Origin: Opisthocomus hoazin | Lineage: Eukaryota; Chordata; Aves; Opisthocomiformes; Opisthocomidae | DNA: 64,000 bases | Assembly: GCF_030867145.1 (NCBI RefSeq) | Contig: NC_134415.1 | Span: 7,542,417 to 7,606,416 of the forward strand | Direction of reading: 5' to 3' | In this document: positions 35,001 to 43,644 of the stretch, piece by piece | Numbering within the stretch: position 1 is the stretch's first letter | Layout of the letters: each line of letters starts with the position of its first letter | Notes under the pieces: generated by a model | Databases searched by the model: none | What the model was told of the DNA's origin: nothing | Seen by the model: only the letters and a program-made list of their open reading frames with translations | Program-made: the position numbers and the translations under genes

Positions 35001-35669
35001 GTTCTGCTCTGACTTTACAAGCCTGTCGAGCTTCCTGGTCTGATAGAGACCTGTTTCCCCACTTAACGGTTTAGTTTTCTGATGGAAACAGAAGAGGGAG
35101 GGGGCAGAAAAGGGCAAGTGGGTACTGCTTTTTTCAAGGATGGCGTGCCCTTGTATTGTCTTATTCCGCCTGATGAAACCACGCTCCTACGGTCTTTAGT
35201 TCCCCATAGAAGGCAGGAGGGGGTCAGAGAATGGGTAGAGAGAGCTTCTTGTTTCCGGACATGTTTTCTGGTTCCTTGTGGAGCACTGTTTGAGGGTGTT
35301 TGCCTCTTGAAAGCTGGGAGAGGGGGCTCTAAAAGCCCATAGGAATAGTGACTGAGAATGCTTGGGACAGTCTGGTAAGGAATGAAAAAGGAAGCTTATT
35401 TATGTACCTTTTTTGCCTTGACCATATGTACAAAGAAGCCCAGAAATACTTCTTTGGCATTGATTTTGTTATTCCACGGGGGTTTTGTTGTTCTCTACTA
35501 AATACTGTTGGTACTAACAAACCAATTTGATATGTGCAAAGAAGCCCATAAATAATTCTTCGGCAGTGATTTTGTCATTCCACGGGGTTTTTTTTCCTCT
35601 ACTAAATACTGTTGGTACTAAAAAATCAGTTTGATACTTCCCTTTCTTTACAGAACCACAAGAAAATAA
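16921..35669 (+). CDS. AHCTF1: AHCTF1/ELYS-like gene, copy 2, lacking the central helical domain (spliced, 18 coding exons)
   Basis: ELYS is a nucleoporin that binds nucleosomes and recruits the Nup107-160 complex during nuclear pore assembly. Coding exons: 16921-17041, 18213-18466, 20451-20631, 21343-21550, 21969-22085, (cassette 22179-22250), 22891-22975, 25781-25931, 28604-28736, 28825-29006, 29483-29544, 30146-30274, 31016-31163, 31248-31398, 32301-32552, 33106-33434, 34211-34344, 34803-34909, 35654-35669. All have AG/GT borders and matching phases. They total 2760 nt, about 919 residues without the cassette. Residues 1 to about 541 are the whole beta-propeller (Pfam ELYS-bb). The rest is the basic, low-complexity tail. 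The helical ELYS domain is missing, and vertebrate ELYS is normally over 2200 residues. The frame is open, but the normal C-terminus is lost, so a recent pseudogene is possible. Expression cannot be judged from DNA. Confidence 0.8.
18213..18466 (+). CDS. AHCTF1: ELYS exon 2, copy 2 (beta-propeller)
   Basis: 254 nt, phase 1 in and phase 0 out. It encodes [20 protein letters not shown], then [20 protein letters not shown] and [12 protein letters not shown], all nearly identical to vertebrate ELYS blade 1-2 sequence. The polypyrimidine acceptor is at 18201-18212 and the donor GTACGT at 18467. There is no internal stop. Confidence 0.92.
20451..20631 (+). CDS. AHCTF1: ELYS exon 3, copy 2 (beta-propeller)
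   Basis: 181 nt, phase 0 in and phase 1 out. It reads [12 protein letters not shown], then [20 protein letters not shown] and [11 protein letters not shown], matching the ELYS segment in which propeller strands alternate with a conserved VDLCLDDL. The donor is GTAAGC at 20632. Confidence 0.92.
21343..21550 (+). CDS. AHCTF1: ELYS exon 4, copy 2 (beta-propeller)
   Basis: 208 nt, phase 1 in and phase 2 out. It contains [13 protein letters not shown], then [19 protein letters not shown], and [20 protein letters not shown] with a WD-like strand end ([13 protein letters not shown]). This is the clearest propeller blade in the window. The donor is GTAAGT at 21551. Confidence 0.93.
21969..22085 (+). 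CDS. AHCTF1: ELYS exon 5, copy 2 (beta-propeller)
   Basis: 117 nt, phase 2 in and phase 2 out. It encodes [20 protein letters not shown] followed by [12 protein letters not shown], the ELYS signature [18 protein letters not shown]-rich acceptor lies directly upstream and the donor is GTGAAT at 22086. Confidence 0.93.
22179..22250 (+). CDS. AHCTF1: Candidate frame-preserving cassette exon (exon 6) of the ELYS-like gene
   Basis: 72 nt (exactly 24 codons) between an acceptor ending at 22178 (TTTCTTTAG) and a strong donor GTGAGC at 22251. Both sides are phase 2, so including or skipping it leaves the frame unchanged. It reads [15 protein letters not shown] and then [10 protein letters not shown] do not recall this stretch in the mammalian ELYS main isoform, where STQ(E/D)S is followed directly by EGDV. 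It may be a bird-specific or minor-isoform exon. Confidence 0.55.
22891..22975 (+). CDS. AHCTF1: ELYS exon 7, copy 2 (beta-propeller)
   Basis: 85 nt, phase 2 in and phase 0 out. It encodes [20 protein letters not shown] and then ASGQVMYE, matching [18 protein letters not shown] of vertebrate ELYS. Acceptor TTTTTCAG and donor GTAAGA. It is the last exon before the part of the unit whose partner is visible in copy 1. Confidence 0.92.
25781..25931 (+). CDS. AHCTF1: ELYS exon 8, copy 2 (beta-propeller)
   Basis: 151 nt, phase 0 in and phase 1 out. It encodes [20 protein letters not shown], then [18 protein letters not shown], the ELYS segment [21 protein letters not shown]. The sequence of this exon is identical in both copies by eye. 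Acceptor TTGTCCGCAG, donor GTGTGT at 25932. Confidence 0.93.
26279..27023 (+). mobile_element. CR1 LINE, 5'-truncated (intron 8, copy 2)
   Basis: Partner of 1398-2142 with a handful of base changes. Same truncation point and same tail, so it was copied with the unit rather than inserted independently. Confidence 0.93.
28604..28736 (+). CDS. AHCTF1: ELYS exon 9, copy 2 (beta-propeller)
   Basis: 133 nt, phase 1 in and phase 2 out. It reads [15 protein letters not shown], then [20 protein letters not shown] and QMPESLR, close to ELYS SPDTSVSVFTWQVN...FDINRWYHAQMP. Copy 2 keeps the family histidine in WYHAQMP, where copy 1 has arginine, but has I where copy 1 keeps V in VSVFSW. Confidence 0.92.
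28825..29006 (+). CDS. AHCTF1: ELYS exon 10, copy 2 (beta-propeller)
   Basis: 182 nt, phase 2 in and phase 1 out. It encodes [20 protein letters not shown], then [27 protein letters not shown] and PSTYNF, matching ELYS ..YFALWS..ILDILVHERSLNRGV..PPEQFFNPSTYNF. I place the acceptor at 28823-28824 because that phase joins exon 9 without a stop and matches the family spacing. Confidence 0.9.
29483..29544 (+). CDS. AHCTF1: ELYS exon 11, copy 2 (beta-propeller)
   Basis: 62 nt, phase 1 in and phase 0 out. It encodes [19 protein letters not shown], matching [22 protein letters not shown]. Copy 2 keeps CTGFQKE, where copy 1 reads CIVFQKE. The donor GTGATC is weaker than average but shared by both copies. 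Confidence 0.9.
30146..30274 (+). CDS. AHCTF1: ELYS exon 12, copy 2 (end of the beta-propeller)
   Basis: 129 nt, phase 0 in and phase 0 out. It encodes [18 protein letters not shown], then [15 protein letters not shown] and [10 protein letters not shown], matching TLTFLKKSGP..GYNRCLVAGLLSP..PSSLSQ. In normal ELYS the next exon starts the alpha-helical domain. Here the next recognisable exon is the NDRDP exon, only 741 bp away. Confidence 0.92.
30382..30624 (+). other. Intron 12 open stretch, copy 2, interrupted
   Basis: Partner of 5501-5743. The fifth codon after the ATG at 30388 is a TAA stop (30403-30405), from TTA in copy 1. The rest stays open to TAG. No function assigned. Confidence 0.3.
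31016..31163 (+). CDS. AHCTF1: ELYS exon 13 (NDRDP exon), copy 2
   Basis: 148 nt, phase 0 in and phase 1 out. It encodes [20 protein letters not shown], then [19 protein letters not shown], matching [40 protein letters not shown], which normally follows the helical domain. Copy 2 has lost the arginine of RER (now RET) and the proline of AKPY (now AKSY). Copy 1 and the relic at 14432 retain both. Donor GTAATT. Confidence 0.9.
31248..31398 (+). CDS. AHCTF1: ELYS exon 14, copy 2
   Basis: 151 nt, phase 1 in and phase 2 out. It encodes [18 protein letters not shown] and later [20 protein letters not shown], resembling ELYS SRPKPLSAVPKQ...NNVLSKIGEV. The arginine of VRPK in copy 1 is Q here. Acceptor CTTTACAG, donor GTAAGC. 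Confidence 0.85.
32301..32552 (+). CDS. AHCTF1: ELYS-like exon 15, copy 2 (open in two frames)
   Basis: 252 nt. Spliced from exon 14 in phase 2 it reads [20 protein letters not shown], then [20 protein letters not shown], and stays open to the donor GTAAGT at 32553, giving the phase exon 16 needs. The second half in another frame reads [18 protein letters not shown] and [17 protein letters not shown]. That is acidic and serine-rich like genuine ELYS tail, so an old frameshift near 32385-32403 is likely. The NFSRSVDEV stretch may correspond to ELYS NVSQVDDV. Assignment is moderate. Confidence 0.6.
33106..33434 (+). CDS. AHCTF1: ELYS exon 16, copy 2 (basic tail, AT-hook-like)
   Basis: 329 nt, phase 2 in and phase 1 out, the largest exon found. 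It encodes [20 protein letters not shown], then [20 protein letters not shown] and [12 protein letters not shown]. The KRGRRRP stretch resembles the AT-hook-like basic clusters (RRGRRKK, KRGRPRK) in the disordered ELYS tail, which contact DNA. By eye the protein is the same as in copy 1. Donor GTAGGG at 33435. Confidence 0.75.
34211..34344 (+). CDS. AHCTF1: ELYS exon 17, copy 2
   Basis: 134 nt, phase 1 in and phase 0 out. It encodes [20 protein letters not shown] and then [14 protein letters not shown], matching the ELYS tail segment LVSDLSSQFVISPPALRSRQ. The donor is a strong GTAAGT at 34345. Confidence 0.88.
34803..34909 (+). CDS. AHCTF1: ELYS exon 18, copy 2
   Basis: 107 nt, phase 0 in and phase 2 out. 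It encodes [20 protein letters not shown] followed by a lysine-rich run, matching ELYS DDAQSVETLGKPKAKRIRTSK. The donor GTACGA at 34910 leaves AA hanging. With exon 19 this makes K-T-T-R-K and then a stop. Confidence 0.85.
35426..35636 (+). repeat. 106-bp tandem duplication in the last intron, copy 2
   Basis: Partner of 10545-10755, with units starting at 35426 and 35532. It lies just upstream of the exon 19 acceptor. Confidence 0.88.
35654..35669 (+). CDS. AHCTF1: Start of ELYS terminal exon 19 with early stop, copy 2
   Basis: After the acceptor TTTACAG (35647-35653) the in-phase reading is T-T-R-K and then TAA at 35667-35669. The exon DNA itself continues for about 200 nt with recognisable but frame-broken ELYS C-terminal coding sequence. 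The same stop is present in copy 1, so it predates the duplication. Confidence 0.7.
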
Positions 35670-35848
35670 GGTTCTTGGTCACCTCCACTCAACGGAAATA
35701 ACATTTGTCTTCCATTAAAATTGGAAGTCCAGTGGATGGAACAAAAAGCAAACAGAAAGAAGATGCAGACATGGCAGAGAAGACTCTACGGAAGAACAAA
35801 AAAAGACTGTCTAATTTTCCAAAGCCAGTTGTGCGCTGGAAGATGCTC
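35670..35848 (+). pseudogene. AHCTF1: Relic of the conserved ELYS C-terminus, out of frame, copy 2
   Basis: Beyond the early stop, three different frames each show part of the ELYS C-terminus. A frame with W-S-P-P around 35681 recalls ELYS WSPPP. A frame from 35705 reads SSIKIGSPVDGTKSK, then LRKNKKRLSNFPKPVVRWKM, matching ASPADGVKSK...RNRKKLSSYPKQILRRKML. At least two indels are needed to explain the switches. In copy 2 the RRKML end reads RWKML. The normal stop after ML is absent: the frame runs on through YLFLNF to 35947. Confidence 0.8.
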
Positions 35849-35911
35849 TATCTGTTTCTGAACTTTATAATGTACACAACTGTTTGTAAAGTCATCAAAA
35901 TTGTGTGGATT

Positions 35912-35917
35912 AATAAA
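35912..35917 (+). promoter_or_regulatory. Candidate poly(A) signal, copy 2
   Basis: AATAAA in the same place as in copy 1, inside the A-rich stretch after the relic C-terminus. It fits a short 3' UTR for the ELYS-like transcript. Confidence 0.4.
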
Positions 35918-37013
35918 AAGAAAAAAAATGTAATTTGTAAGAGATAATTTATATAAATTATTGTAAAATTTCATAAACAAATGGTCTCAATAAGTAACTC
36001 CATATGGAGTGTGATTTCCTTATTCTCTGCAGTTTTCTATTTTATATTAAGAGTTCTTACATTTATATAATATGTAAATACAGCTTATTTTAGGAATGTT
36101 CAATACAAATGTGTAATTCATGGTGTGCTTAATGTCTGACGGCTTTTTGAGGGAATAGTGGGTTGAGTGGCCTGTATTGCTTAGAAATTATGCTGTTGGT
36201 TTACAAGAGTTGCTGACCCTCAGAAGTAAAGCCAAAAGCTTTTGAAGCTTTTTAAAAGTTTGCGTAGAATTTCTATAACAAGCCAAAATTTAAAACAAAC
36301 TACTTCCAGTTTTATAAATGATGTTGGACCTTCTGGCACAAAGAACTGGGCTGATGATACAACCTGGTCATTCCTCACATTCACGGTTAAGTTGTACTAG
36401 GCTGAAGTCAGACTGTAAACAGTTGTCTTTGTGGCTGTGCAATATTTCTTTGTATTTGTCTTAAACTTTGGGAAAGCTGCTCCTTAGTTCATAAAACTCG
36501 ATCACACCTCAGATGTTTCACTATTTTTTACAGTTTGTTGTCAGCAAAAATGAAGCGTAGAGAGGGTGTGATGCTTAGAATAAGATCTCAAATTTAAAGG
36601 GATATTACCCACATACTTTGAAATTTGAGCCAAAATGATTGCCATAAGGTTACTAGGAATGCTACTCTAGTTGAAGTAGTTCTTGTCTGCAATACTGGAA
36701 GGCTGCATATCACAGCACTGAAAACCTGATGGTAAAGCTCACGCAGCAGTCTGAACAAGGTACAAAAATGTACAGAAATCTTAGTTACAAACCATATTTT
36801 TGAGTAATTATTTCTTTAATAATCTGGGGTTATGGAGTAAATGTCCTTATAAAGCTTCAATCTGTCAAAATAAATTCAAAAAATCTATTGTTTTAACAAT
36901 GGACATGGAAGTACCATTTTGATGTGCAGTCTTTTAGACTATGGATTATTTTTATGTATGTTAATTTATGTATGGATGCAGCTTTGAAGACTACAGAATG
37001 GTGGAACCTGACA
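35918..37013 (+). other. 3' flank of the ELYS-like gene, copy 2
   Basis: AT-rich sequence after the candidate poly(A) signal, shared with 11037-12132. It contains further AATAAA-like motifs and no recognised gene. The duplication ends at 37013. Confidence 0.6.
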
Positions 37014-37179
37014 TCAAAGTTTTCATTTACCAAAAACTGTGACAGTTACTCCAAGAAATAGTTTATTGGTTAACTAATATGTTGTACGTAACGAATGAAT
37101 GTGTTAATAACCCACTGAGCTTATAACAGAAATTTCTTCTGGGGCCATGATTTTCCTATCTCGGAACAGGCCGTTCTAG

Positions 37180-37439
37180 ATCAGCAGCAGCTGCGTGCAT
37201 TTAGAGCTGCGTTTTCTTTCTCATTACCCTACTCTGATTTGATTGGTGATAAATTGAACTCATTTTCCCAAGTCATATCTGTTTTGCCCATGACGGTAAT
37301 TGGTGAGTGATCTCTCCCTGCCCTTATCTCGACCCACAAGGCTTTCGTTGTAATTTTTCTCTCCCCTAACCAGTTGAGGAGGGCAGTGATAGAGCAGCTT
37401 TGTTGGGCACCTAGCCTCCAGCCAGGCTAAACCACAACA
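37180..37439 (+). mobile_element. Avian LTR fragment (3' portion)
   Basis: It contains GACGGTAATTGGTGAGTGAT, then TCTCTCCCTGCCCTTATCTC, GACCCACAAGGCTTTCGTTG and AGGAGGGCAGTGATAGAGCA, ending CTCCAGCCAGGCTAAACCAC. This is a familiar U5 end of a common avian ERV LTR. The 5' border is not clear and may be anywhere between 37020 and 37180. It lies just outside the right end of the duplicated unit. Confidence 0.75.
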
Positions 37440-38288
37440 AACTTAAATGAGTCTATGATTCTATTCTATGTTATGGGTTGACCTAGGGTGAAAATCAGTA
37501 TTTGTTGGCACTGTTTATCAAGAAACCTGCATGTAACTGAGCTTGAAATGGTCCTCCCTTTTAGCTTTCTTCTGCAGTCTCATGGTTTGTACTACCCAGT
37601 AGCTCTGCTACTGCACCTGGGAAAAGTTTTGGGTCCTGCTGTAGGATACTTCATCAGCTCTAAGCAGCATATTACGTGAGCTGGTTTTTTTTTTTTCTTC
37701 TTAAATCATGGTTTTATGTACGTTTTGAGACTACTACAGCTTTCTCTGAGAGTTAGAGAAGCTTCGTTTAAGTGATTAACCTCAAAGTCTTTCTTCGTAA
37801 ATTCATGTGGACCTGTAAATTCTTTCCCACTGGCCTTTTGGCTTTTCTACCACGCAGTTCTTTGGCCGTTTCTGCAAATTTACTGCTAGCAGTCTCCTAA
37901 GGGGATTTGATTGGTTTGTTTATTTTGAATGAATCCTATTTTCCTAGCATCCCTTATACCTCCAGCAACCTTCAGAATTTCTTATCTACCTTTGCAGCTT
38001 TCCCTCTGCTGATGACAGTAATCTTATTATAATCTATTCCAGCCTGCAGAGAATTCCAATGAAACCTCTTCAACGTGCCTCAGCACACTTGCTAGAAAGG
38101 CAGGGTGACTCACACACTGAAGTTTTTAAGCAGTGTTTGAGGAGGAGAGAACTGGATAATTCAGAGAATTGGCAAGGTTGTAATGACAACTGCATCAGTT
38201 TTGAGCCTGCAGAGAGGGAATTGAACCCCTGTGGGCTGCTGACTATTTTGCCGGACAATGTGAGATACGATCGCTGCCTTTGCTGAGT

Positions 38289-38505
38289 ATCACAGAATCA
38301 CAGAATGGTTTGGGTTGGAAGGGACCTTATAGATCATGTAGTTCCCACTCCCTGCCTTGGGCAGGGACACCTTCCACCAGTCCAGGATGCTCAAAGCCCC
38401 GTCCAGCCTGGCCTTGAACACTGCCAAGGGCGGGGCAGCCACAGCTTCTCTGGGCAACCTCTGCCAGGGCCTCACCACCCTCACAGTAAAGAAGTATCTT
38501 TCATC
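38289..38505 (-). mobile_element. CR1 LINE 3' end, minus strand
   Basis: It begins with TCACAGAATCACAGAATGGT and TTGGGTTGGAAGGGACCTTA, the reverse complement of the CR1 3' terminus, and continues through GGCAGGGACACCTTCCACCA to CAGTAAAGAAGTATCTTTC. It is a short 5'-truncated copy. Confidence 0.95.
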
Positions 38506-40734
38506 CAGGAATTTCCAAACATTGCACAGGTATTCAGCCACAGGGAACAGAAGGAAACGTGCAGAGCTAAGAGGAAAGCATACAGAGAAGACCTCTATAA
38601 TAGACTGAAATCAAGGACCATGATGCAATATTGTTGAAAACTACTGTGTCAAGCCTGCAACAAATTTGCATTTCTTGATTTTATGCTGCTGACTAATTAG
38701 GCTTAATGTGTTCAGTGTACTCTGAATGAGGTCTTAAACGCACTGAAGAATATGTTTCAGTACTTAAAAGCAATGGAAATAATCCTGTTAAATTTGATTT
38801 GGCCAAGTCCCTGGGTGACATGCATAATGCTGGCAGAAAGTCCAGTAAGCTGAATTACATTTCCTGTATACACAGGAACGGCAACGTTTTTTTGTAAACC
38901 TAATGTGTAGCAAATGAGCAAGGCATCACCTAGAAAAAGATCCTACTTTCTTGCTTCATAGTATTAATATTTTTTCATAATTGAAATCCCATCTAGTAAA
39001 CTATATTAATAAATTGAATCAAACTTAGCAACATTCCTAAGGGGAAAAACATTTAGATAACATTCACCAGACACTTATTTATTTAGCTAAGTGTCTCCAT
39101 TTTATTGGCTTATATCCACACATCTTCCTATGTTCAGAGTACGAATAATTTCTTTTGTTGTTTAAATTTGATTAGTTCATGCTATTTAAAATTTCTATAA
39201 TCATATAAAATACCTGTAGCTCAAAACTCTCAGGCTACAGAAGACACATTACTTTCTCAGGGCTCTTTGATGCTGAATGAGGAACATTTGTCGTAACCAA
39301 TTAAGCGCTTAGGAATTTAAATATAGTGATTATATGTTCTAAGAGAGAAATAAAATCAGATCTATCTATCTTCTCTTATTTAACATAAGTCTATACTTAC
39401 AGATCTGCAGAGATCTTCTATACAGAAGGTCCTTCTAAGCAGAAGAAACCATACTCCCAACTCCCCGACCCACTGAGGACAGTGTAGTATACAAAGCAGA
39501 AAGGAGATCTTCAATCCACATGACTTCAGGCAGGTTCTTACTAAGCTAATGAAGATTTCTCCACGGAATATTGAAGAGAAAGGAACCTATTTATCTTCAA
39601 TAACACACCTAGCTTAACCTTCTGTTCCCATTTCCTGGTCCTGCTACTGCTTCAACGATGCTTATGCCATCCCATCACCTTTCTGGTCATCTTCTGGTCT
39701 CAGTCACGCTCCTTTCACTGGCACATGCATAACTTTAAAATCACTGTTATGACTGTACTCTCGAATCACTCAATGACCTGGGATTCTCAGTGTACTCTAA
39801 GTAATATTATTTCAGATATAACAAGGTTGCACAAATCAAGGTATGGTCAATAGAAGATCGATTTTTTTTTTGCCATGCTAGTTTAAATGAGAGGCAGCCT
39901 TTCATTTTTCAAAAGGGAAGAATCAACTTGAATGAGCCTGAAAGCAAGTACAGTCTCAGTGTCTCAGGATGCTTGTAATGGCTAATCCATGCCCAGAGAA
40001 CTTTTTAAAGTATAAATAAGGTGTAGGCATTTCTTCCTCCAGCGCTCCATTTCCTCTGCTTGTATTTGTGTGGCATGGGCTTTACATTTACAAAGGCTCT
40101 TAATCTTATTGCCTGCTGGGAATCTGTTAATAACTTCAGGAGTGACTGGGGCACATTCTTGTCCCCAGTTGCCATCAAATATTATTAAACCAGAGAGTTC
40201 TTCAGGCCAGCAATTCTGTCCTCACAATGTGTCCTATTTCATCCCAGGGTGAGCAGGTTACCAAATCAATGTCACTAGTAGAGACGCCTGGCACCTTTCT
40301 CATTTTCTCTTCATTTACTTTTGTTTCTGTCTGTCAAGGGCCATTTCTAGGTTTACTCATTAATTATCTATTAAAATGTCTCACCTTTTTCCTAATCTGT
40401 TTTCACACTTGTGAAATGAAGACTGCATCATCACCATAAAAGAGTAGAACAGACTTAGCTGGAGGAATCAAGATCAGTCGTAGGGGACTGATTTCAAGCT
40501 TGCTTAGGTCTAGAACTACTGTAAATTGCTTCAGTGCTGCAAAATGTGTTTGTTGTTTTTTTTCCTAAAATACACATTTTGCTCATGAGAGGTACCAGTC
40601 TTACAATCCCAGAGCTTATGAATACATGAAATACTCCAGTCTTTCACCAGTGATGTGTGGGCAAGAGTGGATCCGCTTCCAGATCGAAATCTTAGTAATT
40701 TCTAAACTGAACTCTGTAATACTTTCCTCTAGAG

Positions 40735-40993
40735 ATCACAGAATCACTGAATGGTTTGAGTTGGAAGGGACCTTAAAGCTCATCTCGTTCCAACCCTGCT
40801 GCCATGGGCAGGGACACCTTCCCCCAGCCCAGGGTGCTCAAAGCCCCATCCAACCTGGGCTTGAACCCTGCCAGGGAGGGGGCAGCCACAGCTTCCCTGG
40901 GCAACCTCTGCCAATGCCTCACAACCCTCATAGTAAAGAATTTCTTCCTCACATCTAATCTAAATCTACCTTATTTTAGATTAAAGCATTACC
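40735..40993 (-). mobile_element. CR1 LINE 3' end, minus strand
   Basis: ATCACAGAATCACTGAATGG, then GTTGGAAGGGACCTTAAAGC and on to TAAAGCATTACCC. Same region of CR1 as 38289-38505 but slightly longer and a separate insertion. Confidence 0.95.
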
Positions 40994-43151
40994 CGTCGTC
41001 TACAGTATTTTGTGCTTTAAATCTGGACTGTGATGTGGCTAAGACTTCTTATCCTTTACAAAGCAGGGACTTTACAGAACCTGGCAATATTTTTCATTTC
41101 AGTCAACTTACCAGAGGACCTTATGTTCTTACAAGAAAGGTTCCCACTACTGGTGACTAGTGTTTGAAATTCATTTTCTGTATTTTTTCAGTGTTTTTTC
41201 ACGACGTTTTAATCCCTTTCTAAAGTCACTGGTAAAATTCCCTGGCCAGCATTAAGCACCAAACCTGCAGTTCAGATCACAGAAGTCGTCAATGTTCCTT
41301 TTTTTTTGCAAATGTTCAGGGACTGAATTTTGATAGTCCTCACAGCTTTTTCTCTTCTGTTCTGTTCATGCTTGTCCTTAGAGGTGTTCCACCTCGTTAC
41401 TGCATATTATGACAGTTGTGCTTTTGGAAATGTTTTCAGTTGTCTTCGAAACCGTTCTTCAAAGCAGACTGCAGATAAATTGTTCCCCTCAGCTTTTGTT
41501 ACACCTTTTCTTGTACCTCCTCAAGAAGCTAGAATGTTTTCTTGCTGTTGTTTGTTTGGAGATCTCCTTGGTTCCTGTCTTATTTATTTAATAGAACCTT
41601 TCTTGTTCTTTGCCCTATTTTTAGTTTAGTTTAATTAGTCCTATTTTTAGCTGTCCTTTATAACACAAGGATCAGCCTCTTTATTATTACTTTGAGACTT
41701 AAGTTGTCTCATTATATTTAAAACACAAATAGCTGTTCTTTTGACCAGTTAGATTTTACTTCCGCTGCTGTCACAATCTGTCATTTTTATTACATTCTTT
41801 TAGTTTGTCAGAGGCTTTCTGTCAGCATCCGAACTCAGTTTCGAACTATCGTTTCCTTTCAGAGTGATGAACTCTTTGAAGCTGATGGTACCGCACAGCA
41901 GTGTCTGAGGTTTAACATATCACAACAGTGTTTACTCCCTTTCCTTCTTCATTAATGTTTCAAATGTGGTAATTTTAATTTAACTCTATGCCAGGATTCT
42001 GACGGGAGGAGGAAGGGAAGATACTTTCTGCACTCACCTATTCCTTGAAATCTTTTAAATACTACATACCTAAGCCTTGAATAGCAAATGTGGCATAACC
42101 ACGGATCAGAATTTTAGTGACTGATCATGTCAAGTGTCTTAATGGAAAAAGAGTAACTTCTCTACATCGTATTTTTCCTTTAAGAGGTATCTCTGGTCTG
42201 TCTGCATCATGAATACTACACTTCAGATGCATAGCACATTTTCCCACCTGTTGTATTAGATGTAACATTACAGCCATATAAACATACCAGCTGGTTAGCA
42301 TGATTTTCTTGGCCATACTGTTCAGATCATCTACTGTAATTTTTTTTTAATGAGCCTCTTGTGGGAGTTGGTGATTGCAGCAATTTCACGGCCTTTCAAG
42401 CCTACAGTTCATAGCAAAGTTAGGTGTAGAATTATACATTATTTTAGGTTGACTAGTAATTGTTCTAAATTGTGCCTGATGTTCTTTGAAACAAGCAAGA
42501 GCATGAATAACACATTTTCTGTAGCTCTATGAAATACCAAAATTGTTTTTATCTTTCACTGGATTTCATTATTTCTGTAGAAAAAATAGAAGCAAAAGAG
42601 GTTGTTGAGGTCTTGGTTGTTGTAAGCTCTACTGTACAGAACACGTCAGATCTACATTTGGTTTAATCTCAAGTAAAAAATGGCAAAAATATTACAAAGT
42701 GCTACAAATGGTAGAAAAGATTAGATTATAATACATACCATTAATTGAGAAGATGTCTTTGAATATCACTGGTAATCATCCTCCATTAAATGCTGTTTCT
42801 CAAACTGTACGGTATATTTTCCTGAGGTATTTCTACCAACTCAAGTGCACGAGTTACATTTTGTGTTATTTCTTCCTCCATACTTGTGCTATTTAATCAT
42901 TTACCCAACAACCAAGCATTATTGATAATTTCAATCAGTTAGCCCTACCAACCTTTCTCCAATAGCTTTCAAAGAATGACGAAGTCACAGTCACAGCCTT
43001 CCTCCAGTGCACTTGTGGCAGGTTCCAATGAAGCTACCCTCACAAAAGTGAGTATGATGTCACTATGCCAGCAAACAGACTATTATTTTAGACTGTGTAA
43101 GCACCACTGGGCTTCATGACTTGCCCGTGAGTGCCAGCAGTTTCTACATGT

Positions 43152-43589
43152 TGTCCTGGTTTCGGCTGGGGTAGAGTTAATTTTCCTCCCAGTAGCTACT
43201 GTGTTTTGCATTTCATACAAGAAGAATGTTGATAACATCGATGTTTTTAGTTGTTGCTATGAAATCAAGGACCATTTCCAGTCTTTCACATTCACCTAAT
43301 GAGCAGGTGTGCAGGAGCTTGAAGGGAGCACAGCACGATGGCTAGCACAACCTGGGCAATGGAGATATTCCATACCATAAACATCATGCTCAGTTTATAA
43401 ATGGGGGTTGGCCAGGGGACAGGAATTGTCTTTTCTGGGAACTGAACTCTCTTTTTTGCACGAGTCCAAATTTTTTCAGGAGTTCTGCAAAATCCACGAG
43501 TCCCATGATGGCTGCTCGGGGACTGGCTGTGAATCGGTCATTGGGTGGTGAGAAAAAATTGTATAGTGTATTGCTCGTTTTGCATATTC

Positions 43590-43644
<55 letters not shown>

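Larger units (their letters stand above)
24883..37013 (+). repeat. Visible matching part of the right unit (copy 2) of the tandem segmental duplication
   Basis: This is the partner of 1-12132. If the duplication is a simple tandem, the whole right unit is 12133-37013 (about 24.9 kb), and the part from 12133 to 24882 has its partner to the left of the window. Introns, exons, the intronic CR1 and the small repeats are all shared, which means the CR1 insertion and the exon losses came before the duplication. After 37013 the sequence is single-copy in this window. Confidence 0.95.
37440..43151. other. AT-rich single-copy DNA without a recognised gene
   Basis: Apart from the two CR1 copies listed separately I find no exon with homology. 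Long stretches (38640-40030, 41600-43150) are AT-rich with frequent stops in all frames. A CR1-like tail motif (GATTCTATTCTATG) near 37456 may mark another tiny CR1 end. Confidence 0.6.

Noticed and set aside
24883..37013. Possibility that the two units are an assembly duplication of one locus
   Set aside because: Not fully excluded, but the copies differ at many scattered sites, including coding changes and small indels, and have different right-hand flanks, which fits two real loci better than one sequence placed twice.
38305..38637. 110-codon open frames over the CR1 3' ends (also 40626-40958)
   Set aside because: They are translations of the non-coding CR1 3' end on the opposite strand; the PLPGPHHPHSKE-type peptide is a known CR1 artefact.
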